From the NCBI GenBank assembly GCA_947488345.1, contig CANKZQ010000002.1:248001-312000 (forward strand): a DNA stretch of 64,000 nt, in the 5' to 3' direction. Under the pieces are notes generated by a model that was given only the letters and a program-made list of their open reading frames with translations, did not search any database and was not told where the DNA came from. Within the stretch, counting starts at the first letter, position 1; every line of letters starts with the position of its first letter. The position numbers and the translations under genes were made by a program. This stretch comes from an uncultured Flavobacteriaceae bacterium. Lineage in GTDB: Bacteria; Bacteroidota; Bacteroidia; Flavobacteriales; Flavobacteriaceae. Below, piece by piece: positions 33,197-42,941 of the stretch.

Positions 33197-34069
33197 TTAT
33201 TTAAGAACCTCTGCTACCTTTTTTCCAATCTCAGCAGGTGAGCTCACAACGTGTATACCATTCTCTGCTAAAATTTCCATTTTCGCCTGTGCAGTATCGT
33301 CTTTACCACCAACAATAGCACCTGCATGCCCCATAGTTCTTCCGGCTGGTGCTGTTTGTCCAGCAATAAATCCAACTACTGGCTTTCTATTACCATCAGC
33401 TTTGATCCATTTTGCGGCATCAGCTTCTAACTGCCCTCCTATTTCTCCTATCATGACAATACATTCAGTAGCATCATCATTCATAAGCATTTCAACAGCT
33501 TCTTTTGTAGTCGTTCCAATAATTGGATCACCACCAATACCAATCGCCGTTGTAATTCCTAAACCTTGCTTTACAACTTGGTCAGCCGCTTCATAGGTCA
33601 AGGTTCCAGATTTTGAAATAATTCCGACATTTCCTTTTTTGAATACAAAGCCTGGCATAATTCCAACCTTCGCCTCTCCTGGGGTAATTACTCCCGGACA
33701 ATTCGGACCAATCAAACGACAATCTCTGTCGGCGATATAAGCCTTCACTTTTACCATATCGGCAACAGGAATACCTTCGGTAATACAAATAATTACTTTG
33801 ATACCAGCATCAGCTGCTTCCATAATAGCGTCAGCCGCAAAAGCAGGTGGTACAAAAATAATACTTGTGTTGGCCTTGGCCTTTTCAACAGCTTCTACAA
33901 CTGTATTAAAAACAGGTTTGTCAAGATGCGTTTGACCACCTTTACCTGGTGTAACACCTCCAACTACATTTGAACCATATTCGATCATTTGAGTAGCGTG
34001 AAAAGTTCCCTCACTACCTGTAAATCCTTGAACTATTATCTTTGAATTATTATCTACTAGAACACTCAT
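33197..34069 (-). CDS. sucD: Succinate-CoA ligase, alpha subunit
   Basis: A 290-residue subunit of succinyl-CoA synthetase, interconverting succinyl-CoA and succinate with nucleotide triphosphate formation in the citric acid cycle. N-terminal CoA-binding Rossmann fold ([23 protein letters not shown]), then [26 protein letters not shown], and the phosphohistidine loop [13 protein letters not shown] near residue 246. Length and motifs are standard. The beta subunit gene (sucC) is not in the window. A good promoter lies at 34106-34134 and a terminator follows. Confidence 0.96.
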   Translation of the reverse strand: MSVLVDNNSKIIVQGFTGSEGTFHATQMIEYGSNVVGGVTPGKGGQTHLDKPVFNTVVEAVEKAKANTSIIFVPPAFAADAIMEAADAGIKVIICITEGIPVADMVKVKAYIADRDCRLIGPNCPGVITPGEAKVGIMPGFVFKKGNVGIISKSGTLTYEAADQVVKQGLGITTAIGIGGDPIIGTTTKEAVEMLMNDDATECIVMIGEIGGQLEADAAKWIKADGNRKPVVGFIAGQTAPAGRTMGHAGAIVGGKDDTAQAKMEILAENGIHVVSSPAEIGKKVAEVLK

Positions 34070-34105
34070 TATACAGTATGTCTTTTAATTTATTTTAATA
34101 TTGAA

Positions 34106-34134
34106 CAAAAGTAAATTTTTAAACCTAATTGCAA
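34106..34134 (-). promoter_or_regulatory. Promoter of sucD
   Basis: The minus strand reads TTG (34132-34134), 18 bases, then TACTTTTG (34106-34113), a matched -33/-7 pair. It starts just after the LpxD-like gene stop, which separates sucD from the upstream lipid A block. Confidence 0.72.
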
Positions 34135-34140
34135 AACAAT

Positions 34141-35079
34141 TTACGAGATATTATTTACCTTTTTTATGATATCTGGCAAGGCTTTAATTGCCGCCATTTC
34201 TTTATATTTTTTGCGTATGTCTTCACAAGGAACGCCGAAATAGGTTTTGCCTCCTTCTAAATCTTTCGATACTCCCGCTTTCGCTAAAAGCACCGCACCT
34301 TTACCAATTCTTACTCCACTAACAATACCAACTTGGCCCCAAATCGTCACTTCATCTTCGATTACAGTACAACCTGCAACCGCAGTTTGTGAAGCAATCA
34401 AGCATTTTTTACCTACAATTGTATCGTGGCCTATTTGAATTAAATTATCAAGTTTTGAACCTTCACCTATAGTGGTCGAGCCCGTCACACCCTTGTCAAT
34501 AGTACAAGAAGCACCAATTTCTACCTTATCTTTAATCACAACGTTTCCAACGGATACTAACTTATCAAAACCTTCTGGACGATTTTTGAAATAAAAAGCA
34601 TCGGCTCCTAAAATACTACCAGCATGGATAATCACATGATCACCGATAACTGCATTGTCATAAATGGTCACGTTAGAATGAATGATACAGTTTTTGCCTA
34701 TAGTGACATTATTTCCTATAAATACATTCGGCTGAATAACGGTTCCCTTGCCAATTATTGCCGTTTCGGAAATAGCTTTCGCTGATGGTTGAAAGGGTTT
34801 AAATCGATTTGATAATTTGTTAAAATCGCGAAAAGGGTCGTCAGAGATTAACAATGCTTTTCCATCAGGACATGCTACTTTTTTGTTAATTAAAACAACA
34901 GTTGCGGCAGATGCCAAGGCTTTATCGTAATACTTTGGATGGTCGACGAATACAATATCTCCTGATTCGACAACATGTATTTCATTCATTCCTTTTACAG
35001 GAAAATTATCATCTCCAACATAATCACAATCAATAAATTGTGATATTTCATCTAATGTATAAGTTCTGTCAAATTTCAT
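34141..35079 (-). CDS. LpxD-like acyltransferase, left-handed beta-helix (paralogue)
   Basis: A 312-residue protein. N-terminal substrate domain (IVFVDHPKYYDKALASAATVVLI) and a hexapeptide left-handed beta-helix (AIIGKGTVIQPNVFIGNNVTIGKNCIIHSNVTIYDNAV, TIDKGVTGSTTIGEGSKLDNLIQIGHDTIVGKKCLIASQTAVAG). The pattern is that of UDP-3-O-acylglucosamine N-acyltransferase, with an IGHDTIV His in the active site. It is shorter than LpxD at 37865-38890 and is its paralogue. Whether it acts on lipid A or another acyl acceptor is not known. It is the last gene of the lpxD-lpxC/fabZ-lpxA-efp run. Confidence 0.8.
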   Translation of the reverse strand: MKFDRTYTLDEISQFIDCDYVGDDNFPVKGMNEIHVVESGDIVFVDHPKYYDKALASAATVVLINKKVACPDGKALLISDDPFRDFNKLSNRFKPFQPSAKAISETAIIGKGTVIQPNVFIGNNVTIGKNCIIHSNVTIYDNAVIGDHVIIHAGSILGADAFYFKNRPEGFDKLVSVGNVVIKDKVEIGASCTIDKGVTGSTTIGEGSKLDNLIQIGHDTIVGKKCLIASQTAVAGCTVIEDEVTIWGQVGIVSGVRIGKGAVLLAKAGVSKDLEGGKTYFGVPCEDIRKKYKEMAAIKALPDIIKKVNNIS

Positions 35080-35087
35080 GCGATAAA

Positions 35088-35654
35088 CTATGCCTTGATT
35101 CGCTCTTGGTATGTTCCCTTTTCAGTTTCAATTTTAATTTTATCACCTTCGTTGATGAACAATGGTACATTAACTCTAGCCCCAGTTTCAACCGTTGCAG
35201 GCTTTGTTGCATTGGTAGCTGTATTGCCTTTTACACCAGGCTCAGTATGTGTAACTTCAAGAATAACACTAGCAGGCATTTCAACAGCCAACGGAATTTC
35301 ATCTTCAGAACGAACAATAACAGTTAATGTCTCTCCTTCTTTCATTAGTTCAGGCGCATCTAATATTTCTTTTTGCAATTGAATCTGTGTATAATCAGAG
35401 TTATTCATAAAATGAAAGGTCTCTCCCTCTTTATACAAATATTGATACTTTCTGGTTTCTACTCTTACTTCCTCTATTTTATGCCCTGCAGAAAATGTAT
35501 TATCAATGACCTTCCCTGAAGTAAGACTTTTTAATTTTGTACGTACAAATGCTGGACCTTTTCCAGGCTTTACATGTTGGAATTCAATAATTTTATACGT
35601 GTCATTATTATAGTTAATGCACAATCCTTTGCGGATATCTGATGTATTTGCCAT
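35088..35654 (-). CDS. efp: Translation elongation factor P
   Basis: A 188-residue factor that relieves ribosome stalling at polyproline stretches. Three OB-type domains are visible: N-terminal KOW-like part with EFQHVKPGKGPAFVRTKLKSLTSGKV (conserved Lys in the PGKG loop), then the middle (YQYLYKEGETFHFMNNSDYTQIQL) and the C-terminal part (VKGNTATNATKPATVETGARVNVPLFINEGDKIKIETEKGTYQER). Length is standard. It lies within the lipid A gene run. Confidence 0.96.
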   Translation of the reverse strand: MANTSDIRKGLCINYNNDTYKIIEFQHVKPGKGPAFVRTKLKSLTSGKVIDNTFSAGHKIEEVRVETRKYQYLYKEGETFHFMNNSDYTQIQLQKEILDAPELMKEGETLTVIVRSEDEIPLAVEMPASVILEVTHTEPGVKGNTATNATKPATVETGARVNVPLFINEGDKIKIETEKGTYQERIKA

Positions 35655-35663
35655 GTTATTTTT

Positions 35664-36449
35664 TTAGTTTGATTTGAAATACCCCTTCATAATACCACGA
35701 TGAGAATTCTTTATAAATTGTAAGATCTCGTCACGCTCGGGAGTCGCAGCCATTTCAGCTTCAATGATGGAAGCTGCCTGCGTATTATTATAATTTTTCT
35801 GATATAAGATTCTAAAAATATTCTGTATTTCTCTAATTTTCTCTGTAGTAAAGCCTCTTCTTCGCAATCCAACTGAATTTATCCCTACATAAGATAGTGG
35901 CTCTCTTGCTGCTTTCACATATGGCGGTACATCCTTACGCACTAACGATCCTCCTGTTACAAAAGCATGATTTCCAACCGATGCAAATTGATGTACGGCA
36001 ACCATACCAGCAAGCACCACGTTATCACCAATAGTGACATGACCTGCCAAGGTAGAATTATTTGAAAAAATACAATTACTACCAACAATACAATCGTGAG
36101 CAATATGACAATAGGCCATAATTAAACAATTGTCACCGATTTGCGTTTTCATTCGATCATTGGTTCCTCTATTAATAGTAACACATTCTCTAATTGTTAC
36201 GTTATTACCAATTTTCACAATGGTATCTTCATCATTATATTTGAGATCCTGTGGAACTGCAGAAATGACCGAACCAGGAAAAATATTACAATTTTTACCA
36301 ATGCGAGCACCTTCCATGATGGTAACATTCGAACCTATCCAAGACCCATCTCCAATTATTACATTATTATGAATTGTAGTAAACGGTTCAATAACCACGT
36401 TTTTGGCAATTTTAGCGCCAGGATGAACATATGCAAGTGGTTGATTCAT
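35664..36449 (-). CDS. lpxA: UDP-N-acetylglucosamine acyltransferase
   Basis: A 261-residue homotrimeric beta-helix enzyme that transfers a 3-hydroxyacyl group from ACP to UDP-GlcNAc, the first step of lipid A synthesis. Hexapeptide repeats span about 1-190 (AYVHPGAKIAKNVVIEPFTTIHNNVIIGDGSWIGSNVTIMEGARIGKNCNIF). The catalytic His is in MVAVHQFASVGNHAFVTGG (about 125-135), and the C-terminal helical domain has LRRRGFTTEKIREIQNIFRILY. It starts four bases after the lpxC-fabZ stop, so the genes are co-transcribed. Confidence 0.96.
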   Translation of the reverse strand: MNQPLAYVHPGAKIAKNVVIEPFTTIHNNVIIGDGSWIGSNVTIMEGARIGKNCNIFPGSVISAVPQDLKYNDEDTIVKIGNNVTIRECVTINRGTNDRMKTQIGDNCLIMAYCHIAHDCIVGSNCIFSNNSTLAGHVTIGDNVVLAGMVAVHQFASVGNHAFVTGGSLVRKDVPPYVKAAREPLSYVGINSVGLRRRGFTTEKIREIQNIFRILYQKNYNNTQAASIIEAEMAATPERDEILQFIKNSHRGIMKGYFKSN

Positions 36450-36453
36450 ATTG

Positions 36454-37848
36454 CTATTCTTTTCTTTTTAATATTTGAGCCATTAATTCAGCTTCAGAAA
36501 CTAGCTTACCATTAGCATATGCATACGCTTGCATATGGCATATACCTCTTCGAATTGGAGTTAGTAATTCTAATTTAAAAATGAGCGTATCACCCGGCAA
36601 TACTTGTTTTTTAAATCTAACCTTATCAATTTTAATGAAGAAAGTTAAATAATTTTCTGGGTCAGGTACAGTACTCAATACCAATATCCCTCCAGCTTGA
36701 GCCATTGCCTCTACTTGCAATACTCCAGGCATAACAGGTGCCCCCGGGAAATGCCCGACGAAGAAAGGTTCGTTCATCGTCACATTTTTCATTCCAACTA
36801 CGTGCTTATCAGAAAGCTCTATAATTCGATCTACTAATAAAAATGGAGGCCTGTGTGGCAACATTTTCATGATTTGATTCACGTCCATCAATGGAGGTTG
36901 ATTTAAATCATACTCTGGGACGTTATTTCTTTTTTCAATTTTAATAAGCTTTGCCAATTTTTTAGCAAACTGCGTATTGACTCCATGGCCTGGCTTATTC
37001 GCTATCACTTTTCCGCGAAAGCGTGTACCAACTAAGGCTAAATCACCTACAACATCTAACAATTTATGCCGTGCGGCTTCATTAGGCCAATGCAAGGTAA
37101 GATTGTCTAAAATACCATTTGGTTTTACTTTAACATCTTCTTTTTTAAAGGCTGCACGTAATTTTTCCATGGTTTCAGGAGACAATTGTTTATCTACATA
37201 AACGATGGCATTGTTCAAATCTCCTCCCTTAATTAGATCATTATCTAATAACATCTCAATTTCGTGCAAAAAGCTGAACGTTCGTGCTGCCGAAATATCC
37301 TTCTTAAAATCAGAGATATGTTCTAAGGTTGCATTCTGCGTGCCTAAAACTTTGGTGCCAAAATCTACCATTGCCGTCACTTCATATTCGTCAGATGGCA
37401 TCAATATAATTTCACTTCCCGTGGTTTCATCTTTATATGATATGACATCTTTTACGATGTATTCTTCGACATCGGCTTCTTGACTTTGCAGTCCGGCACT
37501 TTCTAATGCCTCAATAAAAAATTTCGAAGAACCATCCATTATCGGTGGTTCTGGAGCACTTAATTCAATAATGATATTATCTATTCCAAGACCAACCACA
37601 GCGGCAAGTACATGTTCAGAGGTGTTGATCACCACCCCATTCTTTTCTAAATTTGTACCTCGTTGTGTATCTGTAACATATTCGGCTTTCGCTTCAATAA
37701 GTGGTTTACCTTCTAAATCAGTTCTTACAAAAGCGAATCCATGGTTTTCAGGTGCGGGCTTGAAGGTTAAATGAACTTCTTTACCCGTATGTAATCCCAC
37801 TCCAGAAAGTGAAACTTCCTTTTGAATTGTTTGTTGTTTTTTAGACAT
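36454..37848 (-). CDS. lpxC-fabZ: Fused LpxC deacetylase and FabZ dehydratase
   Basis: A 464-residue bifunctional protein. Residues 1 to about 300 are LpxC, the zinc UDP-3-O-acyl-GlcNAc deacetylase (NTSEHVLAAVVGLGIDN with a zinc His; HKLLDVVGDLALVGTRFRGKVIANKPGHGVN with the other His and Asp). Residues about 318-464 are FabZ, the 3-hydroxyacyl-ACP dehydratase (MLPHRPPFLLVDRIIEL, VGHFPGAPVMPGVLQVEAMAQ, with catalytic His and Glu). The fusion is characteristic of Bacteroidota, linking lipid A and fatty-acid synthesis. Part of the lpxD-lpxA run. Confidence 0.96.
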   Translation of the reverse strand: MSKKQQTIQKEVSLSGVGLHTGKEVHLTFKPAPENHGFAFVRTDLEGKPLIEAKAEYVTDTQRGTNLEKNGVVINTSEHVLAAVVGLGIDNIIIELSAPEPPIMDGSSKFFIEALESAGLQSQEADVEEYIVKDVISYKDETTGSEIILMPSDEYEVTAMVDFGTKVLGTQNATLEHISDFKKDISAARTFSFLHEIEMLLDNDLIKGGDLNNAIVYVDKQLSPETMEKLRAAFKKEDVKVKPNGILDNLTLHWPNEAARHKLLDVVGDLALVGTRFRGKVIANKPGHGVNTQFAKKLAKLIKIEKRNNVPEYDLNQPPLMDVNQIMKMLPHRPPFLLVDRIIELSDKHVVGMKNVTMNEPFFVGHFPGAPVMPGVLQVEAMAQAGGILVLSTVPDPENYLTFFIKIDKVRFKKQVLPGDTLIFKLELLTPIRRGICHMQAYAYANGKLVSEAELMAQILKRKE

Positions 37849-37864
37849 AATTAAAACGTTCGTT

Positions 37865-38890
37865 CTACTTAGTTGTTATTTTTTTCTCCAATTCATAAAC
37901 TTTATCTGCTAATTTCGATAAGTTCTTAAAGTGAACGTATGACTTATTATAATCCGCATAAGGTAATGCCGGACTACCCTGCACTGTTGCCCCATCTTTT
38001 AAATTTCTTCCAATACCAGATTGTGCTTGAATTCTTACATTATTGCCAATAGTAATATGACCAACAATACCAACTTGTCCTCCAATTTGACAGTTTTTAC
38101 CAATTTTTGTCGATCCTGCAATACCCGTTTGTGCCGCAATTACTGTATTTTCATCAATTTCAACATTATGAGCTATTTGAATTTGATTATCTAATTTCAC
38201 CCCTTTACGGATGATCGTTGAACCCAACGTAGCTCTATCTATTGTAGTTGCCGAGCCAATATCAACATTATCTTCTATGATTACATTACCCGTTTGTGGG
38301 ATCTTCTCATAACTTCCGTTTTCAGTCGGTGCGAAACCAAACCCATCACAGCCAATAATAACGCCAGAATGTATTGTGCAATTCGCTCCAATCTCAGATT
38401 CTGAATAGATTTTAGCCCCTGCGAAAATCGTGGTTTCGTCTCCAATACTCACATTGTCTCCGATGAACACATTTGGGTATAATTTTACATTATCGCCAAT
38501 TTTCACATTAGCTCCTATATAGGTGAAGGCCCCTAGGTAAATATCGATCCCTAATGTGGCGGTTGGACTCACAAAATTAGGTTCTTCTATCCCAGATTTG
38601 TTAAGCTTTACTTGATTGTAAAATTCTAATACTTTAGAAAAAGCTTTGTAAGAATCTTCCACCCGAATTAGCGTTGTCTTGATTTCTTTTTCAACAACAA
38701 AATCATTATTTACAATAGCAATAGACGCATCGGTTGTATATAAGAAAGATGTATATTTCGGATTGGAAAGGAACGTTAATGAGCCTTTTTCTCCTTCTTC
38801 TATTTTTGAAAGCTTAAAAACTTCCTCATTTGGATTCCCTTCTACTTCCCCTTCAAGAATTTCAGAGATTTGTTGTGCCGTAAATTTCAT
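37865..38890 (-). CDS. lpxD: UDP-3-O-(3-hydroxyacyl)glucosamine N-acyltransferase
   Basis: A 341-residue homotrimeric enzyme, the third step of lipid A synthesis. N-terminal uridine-binding domain (AQQISEILEGEVEGNPNEEVFKLSKIEEGEKGSLTFLSNPKY), then a beta-helix of hexapeptides (GANVKIGDNVKLYPNVFIGDNVSIGDETTIF, IDRATLGSTIIRKGVKLDNQIQIAHNVEI with the catalytic His) and a C-terminal helix (NLSKLADKVYELEKKITTK). Normal length. It begins the lipid A run and follows the HD hydrolase gene on the same strand. Confidence 0.95.
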   Translation of the reverse strand: MKFTAQQISEILEGEVEGNPNEEVFKLSKIEEGEKGSLTFLSNPKYTSFLYTTDASIAIVNNDFVVEKEIKTTLIRVEDSYKAFSKVLEFYNQVKLNKSGIEEPNFVSPTATLGIDIYLGAFTYIGANVKIGDNVKLYPNVFIGDNVSIGDETTIFAGAKIYSESEIGANCTIHSGVIIGCDGFGFAPTENGSYEKIPQTGNVIIEDNVDIGSATTIDRATLGSTIIRKGVKLDNQIQIAHNVEIDENTVIAAQTGIAGSTKIGKNCQIGGQVGIVGHITIGNNVRIQAQSGIGRNLKDGATVQGSPALPYADYNKSYVHFKNLSKLADKVYELEKKITTK

Positions 38891-38935
38891 TCTTGCAAAA
38901 GTAAAAAAAAATATACTGTTATAATAATATAATAA

Positions 38936-40123
38936 CTACTTTGGAAAATAGGCAAAATGCTTGACCACTGGTTGGGTCAAGGTTTCTAGATTTAAATGAT
39001 CAGAAACGGCAATAATATTTTGAATATTATCTTCTTTTAATTTAATGTTTATAGGGTATTTATCTTTATTATAGGCTAAGTTTTTCACTGTTCCCGTATG
39101 TGTAAAGTAAGCAATGTCATTTTCATTAGTACAATTCGCATAAAAAGATTGCAATTGACTTTCAGAGAAGGCTTGCTTTTGAACGATTACTTTTGGGAGA
39201 TTTCTATTAATGAGTGATATAGAAAGTTCTGACAAGACAGGATCAGAATGTTCCATCCATGACTTCACAGACCCAATTATATCATAATCATCTAACTTCG
39301 AAAACATGACTAAAGTAGCATCATTAAAGTCTCTAGGTTTATTTAAAAAGAAATTAAGATGTTCACTTCTCGCAATGTTTTGTTCATTTACTGAAAGCTC
39401 TGCTGCTCTTTTCAAAATATTTACAAGTATACATTCGGCCGCAAGGCTTGTTTTATGCAGATACACCATCCAATACATTAAGCGGCGTGCCACGATAAAT
39501 TTCTCTACAGAATAAATCCCTTTTTTATCAACTACCAGATTATCATTAACAACATCTAACATCGTAATCAACCTGTGTGAATTGATATTTCCTTCTGTAA
39601 CTCCACTAAAAAAACTATCTCGCTTCAAATAATCAAGACGATCAATATCAAGTTGACTTGCAATTAATTGATTGAAAAAAGGTCGATTATAATCTCCTTT
39701 AAACATTTCAATCGCTAAACTCAATGCTCCGCTAAATTCTTCATTCAATGCTTCCATAAAAAGCAATGAAATTTGCTCATGGTGCACGTCTTTTACAAAA
39801 CTGTGTTCTAAGGTATGTGAAAAAGGTCCATGGCCAATATCATGCAATAAAATTGCAATTTGAAGCGCCTCAATCTCGGCCTCAGATATCTTTACTTTTT
39901 TGGATTTAAGAACACTTACAGTCTGCTGCATCAAGTATAAACAGCCCAAGGCATGTTCGAAACGCGTATGATGTACTCCAGGATAGACCAAATAAGACAA
40001 GCCCATCTGAGAAATCCGTCTTAAACGCTGAAAATAAGGATGTTCTATAATATCAAAAATTAATGCGCTTTGAATGGGAATAAATCCGTAAATTGGGTCG
40101 TTGAAAATTTTAAGCTTCTTCAA
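38936..40123 (-). CDS. HD-domain phosphohydrolase (dNTPase-like)
   Basis: A 395-residue protein. The HD metal-site residues are recognisable as H57 (RFEHALG), H94-D95 (LLHDIGHGPFSH) and a later Asp in SQLDIDRLDYLKRDSFFSG. FNDPIYGFIPI at the N-terminus and RRLMYWMVYLHKT match the HD/PDEase-type, deoxynucleotide-triphosphate triphosphohydrolase-related Bacteroidota family. The only practical start is TTG at 40123. It sits inside a TACATTTG box on the minus strand (40121-40128), so the true start is uncertain. Substrate not determined. Confidence 0.87.
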   Translation of the reverse strand: MKKLKIFNDPIYGFIPIQSALIFDIIEHPYFQRLRRISQMGLSYLVYPGVHHTRFEHALGCLYLMQQTVSVLKSKKVKISEAEIEALQIAILLHDIGHGPFSHTLEHSFVKDVHHEQISLLFMEALNEEFSGALSLAIEMFKGDYNRPFFNQLIASQLDIDRLDYLKRDSFFSGVTEGNINSHRLITMLDVVNDNLVVDKKGIYSVEKFIVARRLMYWMVYLHKTSLAAECILVNILKRAAELSVNEQNIARSEHLNFFLNKPRDFNDATLVMFSKLDDYDIIGSVKSWMEHSDPVLSELSISLINRNLPKVIVQKQAFSESQLQSFYANCTNENDIAYFTHTGTVKNLAYNKDKYPINIKLKEDNIQNIIAVSDHLNLETLTQPVVKHFAYFPK

Positions 40124-40186
40124 ATGTAAGAGTTTAATTTACACAAAAATAGACTTTAATTTTTAAAATATATACCCCTTTTAAAC

Positions 40187-41734
40187 ATGAGCGAAATAAA
40201 AATACTCTGGGTTGATGACGAAATAGAATTGTTAAAACCACACTTGTTATTTTTAGAGAAAAAAAACTATTCTGTAAGCACCTGTAACAATGGTGCCGAA
40301 GCTGTCGAAAATATTGAAGATGAACGCTATGATATTGTTTTTTTAGATGAAAATATGCCAGGGTTATCTGGTATTGAAACCTTATCGGAAATTAAAGCCA
40401 AAATACCTAATCTTCCTGTTGTTATGATCACGAAAAGTGAGGAAGAACTTATCATGGAAGAAGCTATCGGTTCTAAAATTGCCGATTACTTAATTAAGCC
40501 GGTGAATCCGAATCAAATATTACTTACGCTCAAAAAGAATTTAGATCACTCTCGTCTCGTTTCTGAGAAGACAACTACCAACTATCAACAGGAGTTTAGA
40601 AAAATATCTATGGACTTAGCCATGGTCAATTCACACGAAGAATGGGTTGATTTATACAAAAAGCTAGTGCATTGGGAAATTGAATTAGAATCTATTTCTG
40701 ATCCTGGTATGACCGAAATATTGGAGAGTCAAAAAAACGAAGCTAATTCTCAATTCTTTAAATTTATAGAGAAGAATTATGAATCTTGGTTTCATGAAGA
40801 AGATAAACCCTTACTATCTCACACCTTATTTAGAGAACTCATTGCACCAGAAATATCAAAAGAACAGGGCACGTTGCTCGTTGTGATTGATAACTTGAGA
40901 TATGACCAGTTAAGAGTCTTAGAACCTGTGATTAATGATTTTTATAAAAAAGAAAATGAGACTTCATTTTATAGCATCTTACCGACAGCGACTCAATACG
41001 CACGTAACGCCATTTTCTCGGGTTTGATGCCCTCTGAAATGGAAAAACAGCATCCCGAATATTGGAAAAATGACACCGACGAAGGTGGTAAAAACTTATA
41101 TGAAAATGAGTTTTTAACTGCACAACTAAAACGTTTAGGCTTAGATATTCGTCATGAATATTACAAGATTACCAACATGCCGAACGGAAAGGAACTGGCT
41201 CAAAATTTTGCAGGAATAAAAGAAAATGACTTGACAGTTGTCGTGTATAATTTTGTTGATATGCTATCGCACTCTCGTACCGAAATGGAAATGATCAAAG
41301 AACTAGCTGGTGATGATAAAGCCTATAGATCGTTAACTTTAAGTTGGTTTAAAAATTCGCCATTATTAGAAATGATTCAAAAAGCGCAACGTATGGGGCT
41401 TAAACTAATTATCACAACTGACCATGGTACGATTAATACCAATAGACCTTCAAAGGTGATAGGAGAAAAGAACATAAGTTCCAATTTAAGATATAAAACA
41501 GGTCGTAGTTTGACATATAACGACAAAGAGGTATATGCCGTAAAGAATCCGAAAGATATTTATTTGCCTGCACTACATATGAGCAGCTCATTTGTATTTG
41601 CCAAAGAAGATTATTTCTTTGCCTATCCGAACAATTACAATCATTTTGTCAAATACTATAAAAACACATATCAGCATGGAGGAGTTTCATTAGAGGAAAT
41701 GATTATTCCCTGTGTCATAATGTCTCCAAAATAG
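40187..41734 (+). CDS. porX: PorX, response regulator with PglZ domain
   Basis: A 515-residue protein. An N-terminal receiver domain (about 4-120) has the acidic pair D10-D11, phosphoacceptor D54 (VFLDENMPG) and a Lys in PVVMITKSEE. The central and C-terminal part is a PglZ (alkaline-phosphatase-superfamily) domain: LLVVIDNLRYDQLR, ATQYARNAIFSGLMP, VVVYNFVDMLSH, IITTDHGTINTNRPS, which hold the metal ligands. PorX with histidine kinase PorY controls type IX secretion in Bacteroidota. No PorY gene is in the window. Confidence 0.93.
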   Translation: MSEIKILWVDDEIELLKPHLLFLEKKNYSVSTCNNGAEAVENIEDERYDIVFLDENMPGLSGIETLSEIKAKIPNLPVVMITKSEEELIMEEAIGSKIADYLIKPVNPNQILLTLKKNLDHSRLVSEKTTTNYQQEFRKISMDLAMVNSHEEWVDLYKKLVHWEIELESISDPGMTEILESQKNEANSQFFKFIEKNYESWFHEEDKPLLSHTLFRELIAPEISKEQGTLLVVIDNLRYDQLRVLEPVINDFYKKENETSFYSILPTATQYARNAIFSGLMPSEMEKQHPEYWKNDTDEGGKNLYENEFLTAQLKRLGLDIRHEYYKITNMPNGKELAQNFAGIKENDLTVVVYNFVDMLSHSRTEMEMIKELAGDDKAYRSLTLSWFKNSPLLEMIQKAQRMGLKLIITTDHGTINTNRPSKVIGEKNISSNLRYKTGRSLTYNDKEVYAVKNPKDIYLPALHMSSSFVFAKEDYFFAYPNNYNHFVKYYKNTYQHGGVSLEEMIIPCVIMSPK

Positions 41735-41865
41735 ATAATTCAACATCTGGGTATATTTCATTATAATTATTAACAGATTCTTGATAATTGTTAGGTATTT
41801 TTCAGTTTTTCATACCAATATTTAGCAATAAATTCTTCAACTTTGTGCTCTTAAATTTGAATTAA

Positions 41866-42930
41866 ATGAAAAAGCATAATTTCAGCGCAGGCCCTTGTAT
41901 TTTACCACAAGAAGTTTTAAAAAAAGCATCAGATGCGATATTAAACTTTAATAACGAAAACTTATCTTTAATCGAAGTTTCGCATAGAAGTAAAGGTATT
42001 GTGGCCGTTATGGAAAAAGCAAGAAGTCTTGTTCTAGAACTTCTGCAACTCGAAAATAAAGGGTATGCTGTACTTTTTTTACAAGGAGGTGCGAGCTTAG
42101 AATTTTTAATGACCCCTTACAATTTATTGCGAACTAATGGCAAAGCAGCTTATCTAGATACTGGCGCCTGGAGCACAAAGGCAATAAAAGAGGCCAAACT
42201 CTTCGGGGAAATTGATGTCGTGGCCTCTTCAAAAGACAAAAACTATAGCTATATTCCTAAAGACTATGTGATCGCTGATGATATGGATTATTTCCATTGC
42301 ACGAGTAACAACACCATTTTTGGAACACAAATGAAGACGTTCCCTAAAAGAAAAGGACTTTTGGTTTGTGATATGAGCTCTGATATCTTTTCTCGTCAAT
42401 TAGATTTTTCTCAATTCGATTTGATCTATGCTGGAGCTCAAAAAAATATGGGCCCGGCTGGTACAACACTGGTTGTTGTTAAAGAAGAAATTTTAGGAAA
42501 AACTGGAAGGGGAATTCCTTCAATGCTTGATTATCAGGTGCATGTTTCGAAAGACAGCATGTTCAACACACCACCAGTATTTGCGCTGTATGTGTCAATG
42601 CTAACATTACAATGGTTGAAAGACTTAGGCGGTATTGCCACAATTGAAAAGATGAACAACGCAAAAGCCGAGTTGTTATATAATGAAATTGACAAAAATC
42701 CACTTTTTGAAGGTGTAGCGGCTAGAGAAGATAGATCTGTTATGAATGTAACTTTCACATTAACAGATGAAAGTCTAAAGGAAAGTTTTGATAGTGCTTG
42801 GCAAGCTGCGGGTATTAACGGACTCGGAGGTCATAGATCTGTTGGTGGTTATCGAGCAAGTATCTACAATGCTATGCCGTTAGAAAGTGTACAAGTCTTG
42901 GTAGATGTAATGCAAAATTTTAATAATTAA
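41866..42930 (+). CDS. serC: Phosphoserine aminotransferase
   Basis: A 354-residue class-V PLP aminotransferase converting 3-phosphohydroxypyruvate and glutamate to phosphoserine and 2-oxoglutarate. NFSAGPCILPQEVLKKA is the family start, SHRSKG the phosphate-binding His-Arg, and YAGAQKNMGPAGTT holds the PLP-binding Lys (near residue 190). The C-terminal GGHRSVGGYRAS carries conserved phosphate-contact residues. It forms a serine-synthesis pair with the dehydrogenase gene 12 bases downstream. Confidence 0.96.
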   Translation: MKKHNFSAGPCILPQEVLKKASDAILNFNNENLSLIEVSHRSKGIVAVMEKARSLVLELLQLENKGYAVLFLQGGASLEFLMTPYNLLRTNGKAAYLDTGAWSTKAIKEAKLFGEIDVVASSKDKNYSYIPKDYVIADDMDYFHCTSNNTIFGTQMKTFPKRKGLLVCDMSSDIFSRQLDFSQFDLIYAGAQKNMGPAGTTLVVVKEEILGKTGRGIPSMLDYQVHVSKDSMFNTPPVFALYVSMLTLQWLKDLGGIATIEKMNNAKAELLYNEIDKNPLFEGVAAREDRSVMNVTFTLTDESLKESFDSAWQAAGINGLGGHRSVGGYRASIYNAMPLESVQVLVDVMQNFNN

Positions 42931-42941
42931 GAAATAACAAT

